Below are positions 32,301-47,300 of a stretch of 64,000 nucleotides of DNA, piece by piece. A program made the translations under genes and the position numbers. The notes below the pieces were generated by a model. It searched no databases. It was not told the DNA's origin and saw only the letters and a list, made by a program, of their open reading frames with translations. Each line of letters opens with the position of its first letter. Position 1 is the first letter of the stretch. Source of the DNA: Serripes groenlandicus (lineage: Eukaryota > Mollusca > Bivalvia > Cardiida > Cardiidae); NCBI GenBank assembly GCA_031761405.1, contig JASEVX010000010.1:12031933-12095932 (forward strand). Direction: 5' to 3'.

Positions 32301-35300
32301 TTTAAATGTTAGGAGAAACTGACGGCTTTAATTAGACTGTACCTTCACTATCCTCTTATATAATGGGTCATGCGAGTACTGTCTAACCTTTACCACACAG
32401 TGAAGGAAGTTTTCAAGGATTGCTTGATTCTGATTAAATTCGTTAGGGTAAGTTTTTAAGAAGGGGTGGGGGAAGACGACGGCATGCGGTGGATGAGGAA
32501 GGATGAGGAGATAGAGGAAGGAAATGAGGATGTTCTGTTGCCTTGACATAACTGTATTAACAATAGAAACGGCGTTAAGCCATGTAAAACAACTCATATG
32601 TTTAAGCAATTGATGCCTCATGTCGGTTTTCTAAAGCAGTTTCATTTATATTGTGTATTGGTCTTTGTAGCTGGACAATGGATGTGGCTGTCAAAACGGA
32701 CAGAAGTGTAATGCAGAAAATAACACATGCTCAGATACAGGTACCGTAATTGTAGTAGCAAAGATGATTGATATTTTCCTTACGCTCCTTTACTCTTTCG
32801 CTGCCAAAGGCAATTTATCGAGCTGTGTTTCCTAAAACTGTATTATTTGCCACTTATGGGGCGATCACACTGGCCCGAATGAGCTTCCGTTTGCTTTCCG
32901 TATACGAAAGTGGTGTGATTTTTCAAACTGTCCGAATGTCCCTCCGAATGTGTTTTATCCAATGTATCACCGAATGCTTTCCGTTTGCTTTCCAAATGTT
33001 TTCAGTATGGTTTCAGAATGCTTTCAGAACAGACCGAATGCTTCCCGCATGTTGATTTCGAAATTGTTTTTTTACGAACGATTTCCGTATATTAAATTTC
33101 ACCAAATTTCCTGTTGGACGAAAAAATGGAGCCGTCCAAGTTTCAACATGGAATAGTCGACATTGTGAAATTCGGCAGTGAAAGAGCTAAACGAATCTCT
33201 GCAGACAAAATTGCATGTTTTAGATTGTCAGTACTAGGTTAAGTAATGTGCCTAAGGAAAGAGCACTCCCTAATAAACACCAGACACGAGATTGAAGCAC
33301 AGTCACACTTCTCTTGCATTAACCACATGGAGACGTTGGAGTCTGTTATCTTTTACTTCTATGTTTACAATATGAGTCTACACATGGTACCCGTCAGGGA
33401 GATATATTGGCCATTATCTGAGTATGTATCTGGGAATTAACTACGCACACCTCTGACCACGGATGAGTGCAGTGTTGTCGTGATATTTATTTTGTGAAGG
33501 GAGGGGCGTCCGTGGGGGTACGCCGTTTTCAACATTATTTCAGTTATTTAAAGGGCACCTTACCCGGGACGCCCAGTATAAAATCGCTAACCACTCGATT
33601 ACGGCGGATTCTTTGTCGTGATATAAATGAAACCTGTTGAAATGGCATGAAACAAAGCACATTGTCTGCATTCGTTCAATGGAAGCTAAAACGGAAACAT
33701 TTTTCATGAACACACAGCATGCATCGGACATTTTTTTCGAGGATGCCGATAACGTAAGACCGAGACGAAAATGGTTTTCACGTTTNNNNNNNNNNNNNNN
33801 NNNNNNNNNNNNNNNNNNNNNNNNNNNNNNNNNNNNNNNNNNNNNNNNNNNNNNNNNNNNNNNNNNNNNNNNNNNNNNNNNNNNNNNNNNNNNNNNNNNN
33901 NNNNNNNNNNNNNNNNNNNNNNNNNNNNNNNNNNNNNNNNNNNNNNNNNNNNNNNNNNNNNNNNNNNNNNNNNNNNNNNNNNNNNATCGTCATGTCTGAT
34001 CCATCACATTTATACATAAGCGTCCATCCCGAGAGCCGGCACGGAGGTCGTAGATTCGATCCTCGGCCGGGTCATAGCAAATTCTTTAACATTTGAAGTA
34101 ATCGATTTCCCTCCTTGGTGCTCCAGGTTGTTGGGTTAGCTTAACGACTGAATCACTGGGAAAATAACCCAGAAGTACTGGTAACTAATCCAGAAAACTT
34201 CGTAAAATATATGGTAAATTGTTTTATCATAAAAACAAAACAAACAAATATATGAGTCGGGTCAAATGTTATGGATCATTCCGTTTCTATGTCATTTACA
34301 GATACATTGACTAAATAATAGCAGAACTAGACCTGCTGATATTTGTCAGAGAACGGATATGGTGCTATATTATATGTAGCGTTCAACAAAGAGGCCCTGG
34401 CTAGAAACTTTGTTTATATATACATAGTCCTCACTGAATGCAGAAACAACGGGCGTCTGAGTTTATATTTGAGAATAGTCGCTTCTAATAATTTAGCATT
34501 ATGTCATATACTAAATCTACTATAATAATAATGTATTTTTATATAACACAATATAGAGAGGGTATTTATTGCAACATGGTGTTATGGGTAAATTCCAAAT
34601 TTCCTCAAACGCAAATGCAGAAACAGGAAGACCATAAATCGCCAGACATGACTAATTTTTATTTGATCGGTATTAATTGCGTTTCACGCTCTTTTCAACA
34701 GGACATCATATCATTAACTGTTTTAGCGTCGATCACACGGTGGTCAGTTCACATACCCTAGTGTGTCCTTGCTGTTGCATACCAATACTACACACAGCAG
34801 TCTGCTTTTATACATAGACAGTTAGCCCAGTGACGCTTGTCGCGCTGACTTGTGTCAAACGTCGGAATGAAAGGTGGCCGATCGGGGCTTCAAACTCACA
34901 ACCCCGCGTCGCTGCCGACTAATCTCTCGGGCCTCGGCTACATTGAATTTTAACGTCGTCATTAGCTGTATAAACCATGCCTCGTGCCAGTGAGTCTATA
35001 CTGTTACCGGTGCATCGATTTAACCCTTTCCCTCAGACGACACTTATGCAGCAGACGGCTTTTTGAAAACATAGTGAAAAAAGAAGAAATTGCACAAAAC
35101 GTGTAATTTCTCCTTTTGCCACAATGTTTTCTACTTTTTGTCATAGGTTATCCATTCAATTATGGAGATTTTCTATGTTTCGACAAAATATGTTCAAAGT
35201 CGTCTGCTGCAGAATTGTCGTATGAGGGAAAGGGTTAAGTTACCACCACACTTGTTCTTTGTCCCAATCATACTGTTTCGTCATGATATACTACAGGTGT

Positions 35301-38300
35301 TTAACCCTTTCCCTCATATGACAATTCTGCAGCAGACGACTTTGAACGTATTTTGTCAAAACATAGAAAATCTCTATAATTGAATGGATAAATTATGACT
35401 AAAAGTGGAAAACATTGTGGCAAAAGGAGAAATTGCACGTTTTGTGCAATTTCTTCTTTTGTCACTATGTTTTCAAGAAACTGTCTGCTGCAGAGGCGTC
35501 GTTAAAATACGTGCTATTCACGGAAGCCCGAGTGACAAGGGAATAAATCACAAGTGCCGTTTTAAACTCGTTGGTATTATCCAGATGGCGACAAATGTTG
35601 CGTATAAAATCGCTTCAAAGAGTAATGAAATATAAATACCGTTTTGAGTGTCTGCCCTTTTAAACGTAGTTTATCTTCGCCATCATGGCGTCAACGAGCA
35701 AGATTTATCTGCAGTTTACACTTCCCCTTATCTTACTCCATGAATTATTTAACACAGTTTTGGAGTGCAAAAAATAAGGAGAGAAATCCTTTTTGATACT
35801 TCTTTGAGGATACAATTTGATACGTGTAAACAGGTTTCCGATACAAGTTAAATACATTCAGGCAAAAACTCTGAAATGTTTGAAAAATCAAACTGTCGTA
35901 TACACCATAGCTGGTGCTATATCACTTTAAAGACAGTGTTCCACTATTCGCTTTATAACTTTCTTTCTTTCTTTCTTGTGCCTTTTTTCAACAGATTCAT
36001 TATTTATTCTTAATTTTCATAAACACGTCAACCATTTCGGAATAAACATTTCGTCTTTACTTTATTTATTTTCAGGTAAATTTCACGTTTATTATTATAT
36101 TTGTTTAGCCAAAGTCTATATCATTGTATCAATGTGCAATAATAGTTAGCAAACTGGAATTAAATTGTCTTCTCGGAGCACATATCAACATACTACCTGA
36201 TGCTATCATCCCGATTGAAAATATCAAATAAAGTCGCATACAAAAGAAGTGCTCAAAAAAAGGAAACTTAGGTCCGATTGAACAACTGCAGAGCTTTGTG
36301 AGAGTTTGAATATTTGCACAATACTCGCAAATTTTTACAACTCACAATGTTCTGCAAATTTGTTTACCTTCAATATTATGTTGGGACTCAAAGAAATAAA
36401 GCCTGTATCAGGGTGACAGAAACTACAAATATAGAAGACAGTGAATGTATGCAAAATATTACAATATTACTGTATGTTTTTATATTGTACCTGTAAACTG
36501 GCAATACAATATGTCTAAAGTAAAAGCGTTATAATTGATCCTCGTCTGACTATGTGGGTTGTTATTGCATCTGGGTACAGTGAAAACTCATGTAAAACTG
36601 TACACACACAATAGTGGTTACCCTTCTCTAAAAAAAATACACTTTTTACCAAAATGCGCTTAAAATGCGCTTAAAATGCATTAAAAAGCGTATTTTTACT
36701 GCACTTGTTGTAAAAAGCGAATTTTTTCTGCATCTTTTCCAAATTAAGTGCATTTTAAGCGCATTTTTTCTGCATAAGTGTATTTTAAGCGCGTCTTTTT
36801 CAATTGAACTGCATTTTAACCGTATTTTTTCTGAATAGAAGTGTATTATTTTGCCAATAAGCGAATCTTTTTCACTGAAGTGAATTTTTTATGAAGAAGA
36901 GTGCGTTAAAAGTGAATCTTTTGTTAAAAAGCGTATCTTTTCATTTTCTGAATATAACAAAGTGCATTTTAAGCGTATCTTTTTGTAAAGAAGAGAATCT
37001 TTTATTTATTTTTATTTTTTTGTAATCAATAAGTGCATTTTAAGTGTATCTTTTTGTAAAGAAGCGAATCTTTTATTTTTATTTGTTTGTGTTAATAATC
37101 AATAAGTGCATTTTAAGTGTGTCTTTTTGTAAAGAAGCGAATCTTATCTCAAAAGATTTTTTTTTTTTAAAGTTAAAGAAGCCATAATTTCCTTTTTTTC
37201 TCTTTAAAATTCTACCGTATAAATTATATGACCTTTGATTTATTCACCATTAAATATTTGTTAATTATTGTTTTAAACAACCCTGCCAGAGTCCACATAT
37301 AATCATATTCTGAATCAGAGACCTTTCTGAACGGGGCAGTTAATTAATTTCTAGAAACACTGGCCACAGGCTAACTGATGAGGAATTGTGTAAAGTGGAA
37401 CTCCATCAGTGTTCATGGTGAGAGTAATGTGTCCGATTCCAATATCCTTGCCTCTTTGTAGCACCTCCATGACCTGCGAACCAACAGACGTGGATGCAAA
37501 GTAGCACTTTGGTCTTTTTAAATGTTGAAAGTGTTCAGACCCAGAATATACTATAAAGAAAATTGAATTCTGGTTTTATTGATGCATGAATCATAACAAT
37601 CTTTTCAGGAATAAATTGACAATCGTAGTTCGAAGTTTGATTTACAGGTTTTTTCTGATCCAGCTGTAGAGTCGCATCAGTTTAAAAACAAATGCGATCA
37701 CATGATTGATTTGCATATTAATGAGATCACGTTATCGAATCAGGTCAAATATTTAACTTCCTGTTGAGTTTTTAATCATTTTCCAGTCGCGATTATTTAT
37801 GAAAATATCGGCACGTAAAGTTAAGAGCATGGCGTTCCGCATCTGGTAAGTATTTATTTACGATTCAATACATTTGAAAACTTTAAATCAATAACTTTAA
37901 TTTGATGTAAGAATAAACAAAATCCGTCCACAAACAACGATAGCATGCAAATTTAAAGTTCAAAGGTCACGCTTTTCGAGCATAACGCAGAGGTCAATAT
38001 ACGACGCCATTTTGTCAATATTACCTCGCTTTAGAAAACACATTAGAAACCCCGAAATCAGCGCTAATACACAGTCTTGATTAATATTTTGATGAATAAT
38101 CAGATAATTAATATGATTTTATGAAATAAACCCATTAATATTTGTTTTTCAAACACTAAACAGTACTTAAATTCGTTAAACCCTAAACAAAGGGTCACGA
38201 TTACGTACATTTTCATAATAAGAAAACAATAACATTGGTGAAAATGTTCGCTTACGTGCGAGTTTCTAAACAGTTTTAGAAATGAAACACATATACACTT

Positions 38301-41300
38301 GTCATTGCATTGCACACTTATTTAGATGCTAGTTATTATTTTAAACGAAGCCAAATTTTTTATTTTGAAATTGCCAACTGGAATTGATTTCGGACAGTCA
38401 CATTTTCGGATAAGGCAAATGTAGCAATGTTGTTGTCATCATACATTTTCGTGATGGACGTGACACATTATAAATATTATGTGTATTTTCAATGATTTGG
38501 CATTATATTAATTAATAAGATGAACCCTTCCCACATGCAAATATATCTACCACAGAACTGATTTTTTGAAAACATTGTCTTATATTAGAGATTTTTTAAT
38601 CATTTGACATGATATAAAATTATAATCTTGCACACCTGTAGACATATTTGCAACCGATTTTTTAAGACATTGTGGAAAAAGAGGATCTTTCTTCAAACTT
38701 AATAACTTACTGCAACATCTGCAGCAGATTTTATTTAAAACATTGTGACAAAGGGGGATTTTTTCTGCAAACCTTATTCAATTATAACACTCCTCAATGA
38801 AGAGATTTTCCTTAATTTGACCAAAATGTTTTCAAAGTCACTGATGCAGATCTGTCACATGTTGCAATGGGTTTATTCTTAATCGGCTATAGTTGCTATA
38901 GATAAAGTATAACCTGTACTGAATTCTTGGAATGAAAATCAAAGACACATTTACTTTTTCATTTATTTTCATAATTTTATGAATCATGTACATATTTCAG
39001 ACTTATGACTTGATGAATGGTTTATAATGGTATCCAGCCAACACGAGATATGATCACCCCTGAATAACCCCAGTCCGTCCTGTAAAGATGTTCAATCCCA
39101 AAAGAATGCATCAAGAATGACGCGAAGATGAAAGATGATGGTGTTATAATTTCAAACATTGAAGCATTGAATGATGATGCCATTAGGTCAAATTTGAAAG
39201 ATGACAGAGGAATTTTTTCTAATGATCTTATGCTGTGTGTTATTGATTTATTTGGACTTGAGGTAGCAGTTGATAAGATCCCATCAGCCATACAGTTTGT
39301 AGCGAAACACCTATTCCAATGTGAAATTCATAAATCTGATCTTTCAACTTCTTCATCGGTTTAAAATATTGTTGATGAGGGCCACTTCTTAGTCAAGAGC
39401 TACATAGCAGACAGAATCCAAACTTCTGAATATTTGGGATTAAGCAGGGACGGCACCTCTCGGCAGAAAAAAAAGATTTTGGACACTTAATTCCCTTATC
39501 CTGGACACCGGTGAAATTGTCAGCCTCGGTTTTAAGAGAATGGCATCAGAGACTGCTAAAAAATTAATGATGTGACCAAAGCGCACTTTGAAGAACTGGC
39601 AAAAGTTAATTCTGAGTTAAACAAAAAGAATGTAAGGGATACTGGTTTTGTAGCAGTCTCTTCAAAAATTAGCACTTACCATGAGTGACAGAGCTGCCAA
39701 TGAAAAATGTGCTGACAATTTTTTCCAGGGATATATATAAATAATGTAATAATGAAATGAAGCATTGTTGACTCTTTTTTCATATGAATATAAGATTTTA
39801 AATAAAATATCTATTTGTTTCATTATTTTATTTATGCCCTGTTTTGCATGGACAGATGTATAGAAAAAGTACGGGGCTTTTTCCTTTTTAGTGATTTTTA
39901 CTTCATTTCAGCGATTTTTCCTGCATTTTAAGCTCATTTTTCCTGCGTTTAAGGTGTACTTTTCGAGCTTAAAATGAAAAAATAAAATGCGCTTAGGATG
40001 CAGTTAAAATACGCTAGAAGTGAATTAATTCGCTTGAAGTGCGTTTAAAGCGTATTTTTCTTCTTAAAAAAATTCACTTTCAACACAGTTAAAGTACACT
40101 TAAAATACGCTTACCGGTAAGTGAATTAATTCGCTTGAAGTGCGTTTAAAGCGTAATTTTCTTCTTAAAAAAATTCACTTTCAACACAGTTAAAGTACAC
40201 TTAAAATACGCTCAAGTGAATTAATTCGCTTGAAGTGTGTTTTAAGTGTATTTTTCTTCTTCAAAAAAATCGCTTTTAACACAGTTAAAGTACACTTAAA
40301 ATACGCTTAAGTGAATTAATTCACTTGGAGTGCATTTTAAGTGTATTTTTCCCCAAATAAATGCGCTTTTAATACAGTTAAAATACACTCAAGTGAATTA
40401 ATACGCTTTTTTGCAGGAAAAATACACTTAAAATGCGCATTTTTTGTTAATTTAATTCACTTTTAATGCATTCGGTAAGAAAAAATACGCTTAAAATACG
40501 GTGCCAATACCGCAGCGTTTAATGCAGATTAAATACGCATTTAATGTGCATTAAATGCGCATTTTACACACTTATTTGAGAAGGGTACTGACAAATTAAC
40601 AAACTTTATATATGAGCCGTTCCGCGAGAAAACCAACATTATGGCCTCTGCGTAATATATCAACCCAGATCAGCCTGCACAGTCCGCACATACTGATCCG
40701 GGTCGACACATTCCGTATCAGGGGGATAGAGGTATAGAGTAATGATTCCTGAAACAGAAAATCTACAGGAGGCGAAAAGTGTCGATCCGGATAAGTCCGC
40801 GCGGCATGCTTAAACTGATCCGGGTCGATACTTTACGCAGAGTCCACAATGTTGGTTTTATCTCGGGACGACTCATATCATAAAGACCGTAATACATCAT
40901 CTGATAAAAACAAGAATGGAACGTAGAGCTAAGACCACCGTGATATTATTGAAAGAACGTTGAAAACGGCGTTAAAGTTCAACCAATCAATAACTCCTCG
41001 ACTAAATACCTTTTTTAAGGTAATTCGGATCAAGATCTTACCTAGTTTTCATACAGTTTATACAATGATGTATTCTTGCCTTCTTGGTTTAACCTTCCAT
41101 ATGCCTGAAAAGGTTTCTTTATTTTCTTTAAAAAACTGCGATATGGTGTCATTTTTCCTTTCCTTAACGGGATCATAAAAAAGGGTAAATGGGTGTAAGA
41201 CTAATGGGACTATAGTTCTGTCCATTGTTAGCTTAGGATCATTAGGGGCTTACGTCGGCTTTAACAATATTGCAGTTGTTATCCCGGCAACGTAACACGT

Positions 41301-44300
41301 TGTCATAATCCCTCGGGGACTAACTAGTACTGGGATAAGATATATGCCTTGTTTAAGGGCGCTACACCATGTCCGCCGCTAGAGGAATCGTACCGTGGAC
41401 GCCCTGTCCCAAATCATAGTTGGTAATGACGACGTACATTTCTATAACTAAGTGAACCAGCAGTTCAGTCGGGTGTTAGGTTCTAATGCTACATTGATAA
41501 GTCTTTTAAAGCAATTTAGTCTTAAAATAAGAGGTAATGCTCCGTTATTACATAATTAAAATGTATACCAAAGTTGTTTCGAAATTGAATGTTATTAAGT
41601 CACACACTCGGGAAACAGGGGTTTATTTAAAGTAACCTAACACATCGAACACTCGTGCGTGTGCTAATTAAAAGCTGAAATTTGATTTGGTGTGTTGGTT
41701 TAAATCCTCCTTACAGCTTTCCTGTGACTAAAATATGAATAAACCCCATATATAAATCTCGTCCACATCTTTTAAATGCATCATTAACTGCTAATAAATA
41801 AGGTACATATCTATTGCTGGCATGCTAAAGGTCCTCATAACCATTGAGTTACAGACCACAATCTGAACTTTGACATGCCAATGTCAGACGTTTGCCTCTA
41901 CTGGAGACAATCCGTAAGATTATAATAGATAACGTGTTGAACCTTTCGTCTCCTTTCGACAGCGAAAAAAAGAATTCAAATCGTTAATAGAATTGATATG
42001 TCACCGAAAGCTACATACTTCTACGGACCAATTGTCCAATGGACTAAGGGACTATAATTGTACAATATGCTAACAGACTATCATGAGAACCGCGGATCAG
42101 CTGTTCGACAGACTTCCGGTACCCGTTTTAGTAAAATGCAACAATTGTACCAGGAACTAACGATTTTTAATTAGTACCAGAGACTAACTTACCACAATTA
42201 GTACCATGTAGCAATTGTTCCATAAACTAACGATTTTTAATAAGTACAACGGACCTATTGTACAAGAGACTAACGGATTTTAATTTGGTACAAAGAACCA
42301 ATAGTACCAGAGACTAACGATTGTAAATTAATACCAAGGATCAATTGTACCAGAGACTAACGATTTTAAATTAGTACCAAGGACCAATTGTACCATAGAC
42401 TAACTGACTATAATTAGTACCATGGAGTAATTGTTCCATAAATAAACGATTTTTAATTAATACAACGGACCAATTGTACAAGAGACTAACGGATTTTAAT
42501 TTGGTACAACGAACTAATGGTACCACAGAATAACGCTTTTTAAAGGTATACCAAAGATCAATTGAACCATAAAATAACCATTTTAAATAAGAACCAAGGA
42601 CCTATTGCACCAGAGACTAACTGACTATGATTAGTAACAATGACCTATTGTACGTACTAGAGACTAACTGACTATAATTAGTATCATGGGCCAATCGTAC
42701 CAGAGACAAACGGACAATAATTAGAACCGCGGACCAATTGTACATGAGTCTAACGATTTTAAATAAGTAAAGCTTTTGAACCGGAAACTAACGCACTATA
42801 ATTGTCCACTAGACTAACGGACTATAATAAGAAATGCGGGTCAGCTGTACGACATACTTCCGGTACCCGTTTTAGTAACCGATTATAATTTTGTACAACG
42901 GAACAATTGTACCGGAGACTAACGACTTTAAATTAATACAAAATATTAATTGAACCTGCGACTAACGATTTTAAATTAGAACCAATGACCTATTGTACCA
43001 GAGACTAACTGACTATAATTAGTACCATGGGTCAATAGCACCAGAGTCAAACGGACAATAATTAGAACCACGGACCAATTGTACATGAGACTAACGATTT
43101 TAAATAAGTAGAACGGAACTTTTGAACCAGAAACTAACGCACTGTAATTGTCCCTTAGACTAACGAACTATAATAGGAAACGCGGATCAGCTGTACGACA
43201 GACTTCCAGTACCCGTTTTAGTATAACGGACCTATTGTACCAGAGATTAACAGATTTTAAATTAATACCAAAGATAAATTGAACCAGAGACTAGCGATTT
43301 TGAATTACAACCATGGACCAATTGTACCAGAGACTCATTGACTATAATTAGTACCATGGGCCAATAGTACCAGGGACTAACTGACTATAATAAGAAACGC
43401 GGATCAGCTGTCCGACAGACTTCCGGTACCCGTGTTAGTAAAACGGACCTATTGTACCAGAGACTAACAGACTTTAATTAAGTACAACGGAACAATTGTA
43501 CCAGATACTAATGATTTTAAATCAGTACCAAGGGCCTATTGTACCACAGACTAACTGACTATAATTAGTACCATGGAAGAATTGTTCCATAAGCTAACGA
43601 CTTTTTAATTAGTACAACGGACCAATTGTACAAGAGACTAACATATTTTAATTGGGTACAACGAACAAATTGTACGAGAGAATACGACAGACTTCCTGTA
43701 CCCGTTTTAGTACAACGGACCTATTGTACCAGAGATTAACAGATTTTAAATTAATACCAAAGATAAATTGAACCAGAGCCTAACGTTTTTAAATTAGAAC
43801 CAATGACCTATTGTACCAGAGACTAACTGACTTTAATTAGTACCATGGGCCAATAGTACCAGGGACAAGCGGACACTAATTAGAACCCCGGACCAATTGT
43901 ACATGAGACAAACGATTTTAAATACATAGAACGGATCTTTTGAACCAGAAACTATTGCGCTATAAGTGTCCCTTAGACTAACGGACTATAATAAGAAACG
44001 CGGATAAGCTGTCCGACAGACTTCCGGTACCCGTTTTAGTAAAACGGACCTATTGTACCAGAGACTAGCATATTTTAATTTAGTACAGCGGAACAATTGT
44101 ACCAGACAAACGATTTTAAATTAGTACCAAGGACCTATTGTATCAGAGACTAACTGACTATAATAAGTACCATGGACCAATTGTTCTATAAAATAATGAC
44201 TTTTTATTAGTACATTATTTTAATTGGGTACAAAGAACAAAATGTACAAGAGAATAACGATTTTAAATAAATACCAAAGATAAATTGAACCAGAGACTAA

Positions 44301-47300
44301 CGATTTTAAATTAGTACGAAATACCTATTGTACCAGAGACTAACTAACTATAATTAGTACCATGGGCCAATAGTACCAGAGACAAACGGACAATAATTAG
44401 AACCACGGACCAATTGTACCAGAGACTAACGATTGTTAATAAGTAGAACGGATCTTTTGAACCAGAAAGTAACGCACTATATTTGTCCAATATACTAACG
44501 GACTATAATAAGAACCGCGGATCAGCTGTCCGACAGACTTCCGGTACCCGTTTTGAACTATTGCACCAGAGACTTATGATTTCAAATAAGTACCAAGGGT
44601 CAATTGTACCAGAGACTGACGGACTATAATTAGTACCAAGGGCCTGTTGGACGAGAGACTAACGGACTATAATTAGTACCATGGAGCAATTGTACCATTA
44701 ACTAACAATTTTTAATTAGAAAAACAGACCTTTTGTACCAGAGACTAACGTTTTTTTATTTAGTACAACGGACCAATTGTACCAGAGACTTACGGACTTT
44801 AATTAGTAAAAGAAACTAATTGTACAAGAGACTAACGGACTAGAACTAGTACCACAGACTAATAGTGCCAGAAACTACGGGTTTTATATAGAAGCACGGA
44901 CCTGTTACACCAGAGACTAATGGAATATAATGAGTAACACGAACCAATTTTACCTGATCTAACGGACTTTGTTTATTAACACAGAGTAATTGTACCAGAC
45001 ATAGTAAAATATTATTGCTAGTGTCATCCTTTATAATGTAAAACGATAGTTAAGACTTCCCTCCATTTTTCCTATCTTTGAAGGTGCTAAACTCGAGATT
45101 ATAGATAATATAGTCAATTTTTTAAAACTGTTCAAACGTTGTCTTGAAATATTAGTATCATAATTCTTGGATAAAATTAAAGTAATCATTCAACTTTCCA
45201 GTACAATAAATATCTTGATATTAGCCGTGTTGGCTTCTTTTTTACTGGGTAGAAATAAGGAATAAGCCATATTTTGTACCTTGTCATGTCTTTCAAATGA
45301 CTGTTTTTCAACATTTACTGCCAAAATAGTTTCGAACTATAGCAATACATGCTGAAGTTTCAACATTTCAAAATGTTGACATCCATCTGGAGTTCAGCAC
45401 CCTAAAGGGGATATCATACTGACTAGAACACCGACTCATGCATAAACGTATCATCCCTAAAACGACAGAGTGATCTAATTGAAAACACTGCTGAAGGCTG
45501 CGTAAACATTATGGTACACAACCGAACAGTATTGACAACCATGGACCTAATGAACCAGACACGAACAAACTATAGTTTGTATTAACGAACAATTGAAAAC
45601 ATATACACTTGACCAATTTCAATCAAACTTAACAGGAATGTTCATTGTGTGGTCCCTTTTAAAAACATATTCAAAATATTGAATTGTATATAGAACTTTG
45701 GTCGCTGCTACATCTTAAAGGGGGTTAACTAATTTTAAGGTTATTTGGCAGATCTCTGCTACAAAATTGTTCAAGCCATATTAGTTGATTTGGAAACATT
45801 GCTACATGTATCATGTGGCAGAAAAACAAGAGGTAAAATTACAAAGCTTTAGAATAATGCTCCTCTGATACTGTCGGTTAACCCTTTCCCTCATATAGAC
45901 GCTTTCTGACGCCTCTGCAGCAGACGGCTTTTTGAAAACATAGTGAAAAAAGAAGAAATTGCACAAAACGTGCAATTTCTTCTTTTGTTACAATGTTTTC
46001 CACTTTTTGTTTTGTCATAGGTTATCTATTCAATTATGGAGATTTTCTATTTTTTGACAAAATACGTTCGAAGTCGTCTGCTGCAGAATTGCCGTATGAG
46101 AGAAAAGGTTAAATCTCAAGCTATTATGTGTTAGAAATGTTTCTAAGGTGGCCCTCTAAAAAACGTTTGTGCCCTTTAGATTTGTTGAAAATCATGGCTC
46201 TGAAATCATGCTGAATCAGAAAGAGGAAAAAGTTCCAAATATTAAGGACTTTCTTAAATTAATTTGGCGGTAATTTTACTAGATAGACTTTTGTGACTTA
46301 CTTCAATTGGTCAAGTCAGGGCTCGGGGCTAGCTTCCCTTATGTGCATATATGACAACATTTTAAATTCTTCTAGTCTGCAAATACTGGTCCGGTTTAAC
46401 AACATTTTCACGTGAATGTTCCCTTGATGCGAACAGGGACGATCCCGATCAGACTTCGCGGAGTGACGCTTTACAAACGATTGCTCAAAATATTTTAATC
46501 TGTCGATAAAATATTGCCCCATTGGATTTTGATAGGTTTCAATTTCTCATGTGAGCGACCAAGGGCCTCATGACCATCTTGTTGTGTATTCCAGGGGCAT
46601 GTCCTTCTGGCTGGTTGCTTTATGGTTTGCATTGTTACGGAATTTTCGATAATGCTCAAACGTACACAGACGCCAAGGTAAGCAATGACGTATGGTCCAA
46701 TTTAAACGTGCAAGGCACACATTTTAATCTTAAGCCAAATGCTATTTTGCGCCGATCCGTGGGAAAGATATATGTTTTCATCTTTTAACAGTAGATGTTT
46801 AAGTCGGTCTAGGTCAACTTGTCCTATCAGACTTTACACAAAATGCTTATTATAAGTAATTTCTTCTTTTGCAGCAATATTTTCAACTATTTTAAATAAT
46901 TATGCTTTCATTTATAGAGAATGTCAATAGTTTGCCTAAAATCGTATGATGCAGATTTGTTACATGCGGTAAAGGGTTAAACGTTTGAACTATTTCATGT
47001 TATAACTGTATATATAGGATCTGACATGAGTTGTCATTTCATATAAAGTTTTATTAAACGAGTTCAAGAAATTTGTTATTAAGAGAACCTCTGGCGAACT
47101 TAAAAACAAATATCTTGGACGGTTTTAATAACACTTTATGAAATGACAACGAATGGCATATTCTTTGTATCACATGACGAAATCACACAAGATTATCTGT
47201 AATACCGATATGGTCCCTTTACCTCGTCCATCTATCGTGACGTTTGTGTTTACTGGATACACGTTCTCATCCATTTTGTAAACATTCGTGGATGAATACA

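Larger units (their letters stand above)
36621..40585. mobile_element. ~4-kb DNA transposon with long repeat-built inverted ends
   Basis: Termini CCCTTCTC (36621) and GAGAAGGG (40585), flanked by TA on both sides. The left 500 bp and right 700 bp consist of degenerate units such as AAGTGCATTTTAAGCGTAT in opposite orientations, forming very long imperfect inverted ends. The interior holds decayed coding pieces: minus strand 37380-37555 with KDIGIGHITLTMNTDGVPLY, and plus strand 39128-39740 with EYLGLSRDGTSRQKKKILD, GEIVSLGFKRMASETAK and TMSDRAANEK, broken by stops and shifts. I cannot assign the superfamily with certainty. It lies in the lectin gene intron. Confidence 0.7.

Noticed and set aside
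33637..34019. Open frames crossing the run of N
   Set aside because: The middle is undetermined sequence; the flanks show no domain.
39128..39364. An intact small gene inside the 4-kb element
   Set aside because: Similarity-like blocks continue beyond the stop in other frames, so it is a broken transposase-like ORF.
42010..45005. CRISPR-like alternation of repeat and spacer
   Set aside because: All parts of the unit recur; there are no unique spacers.
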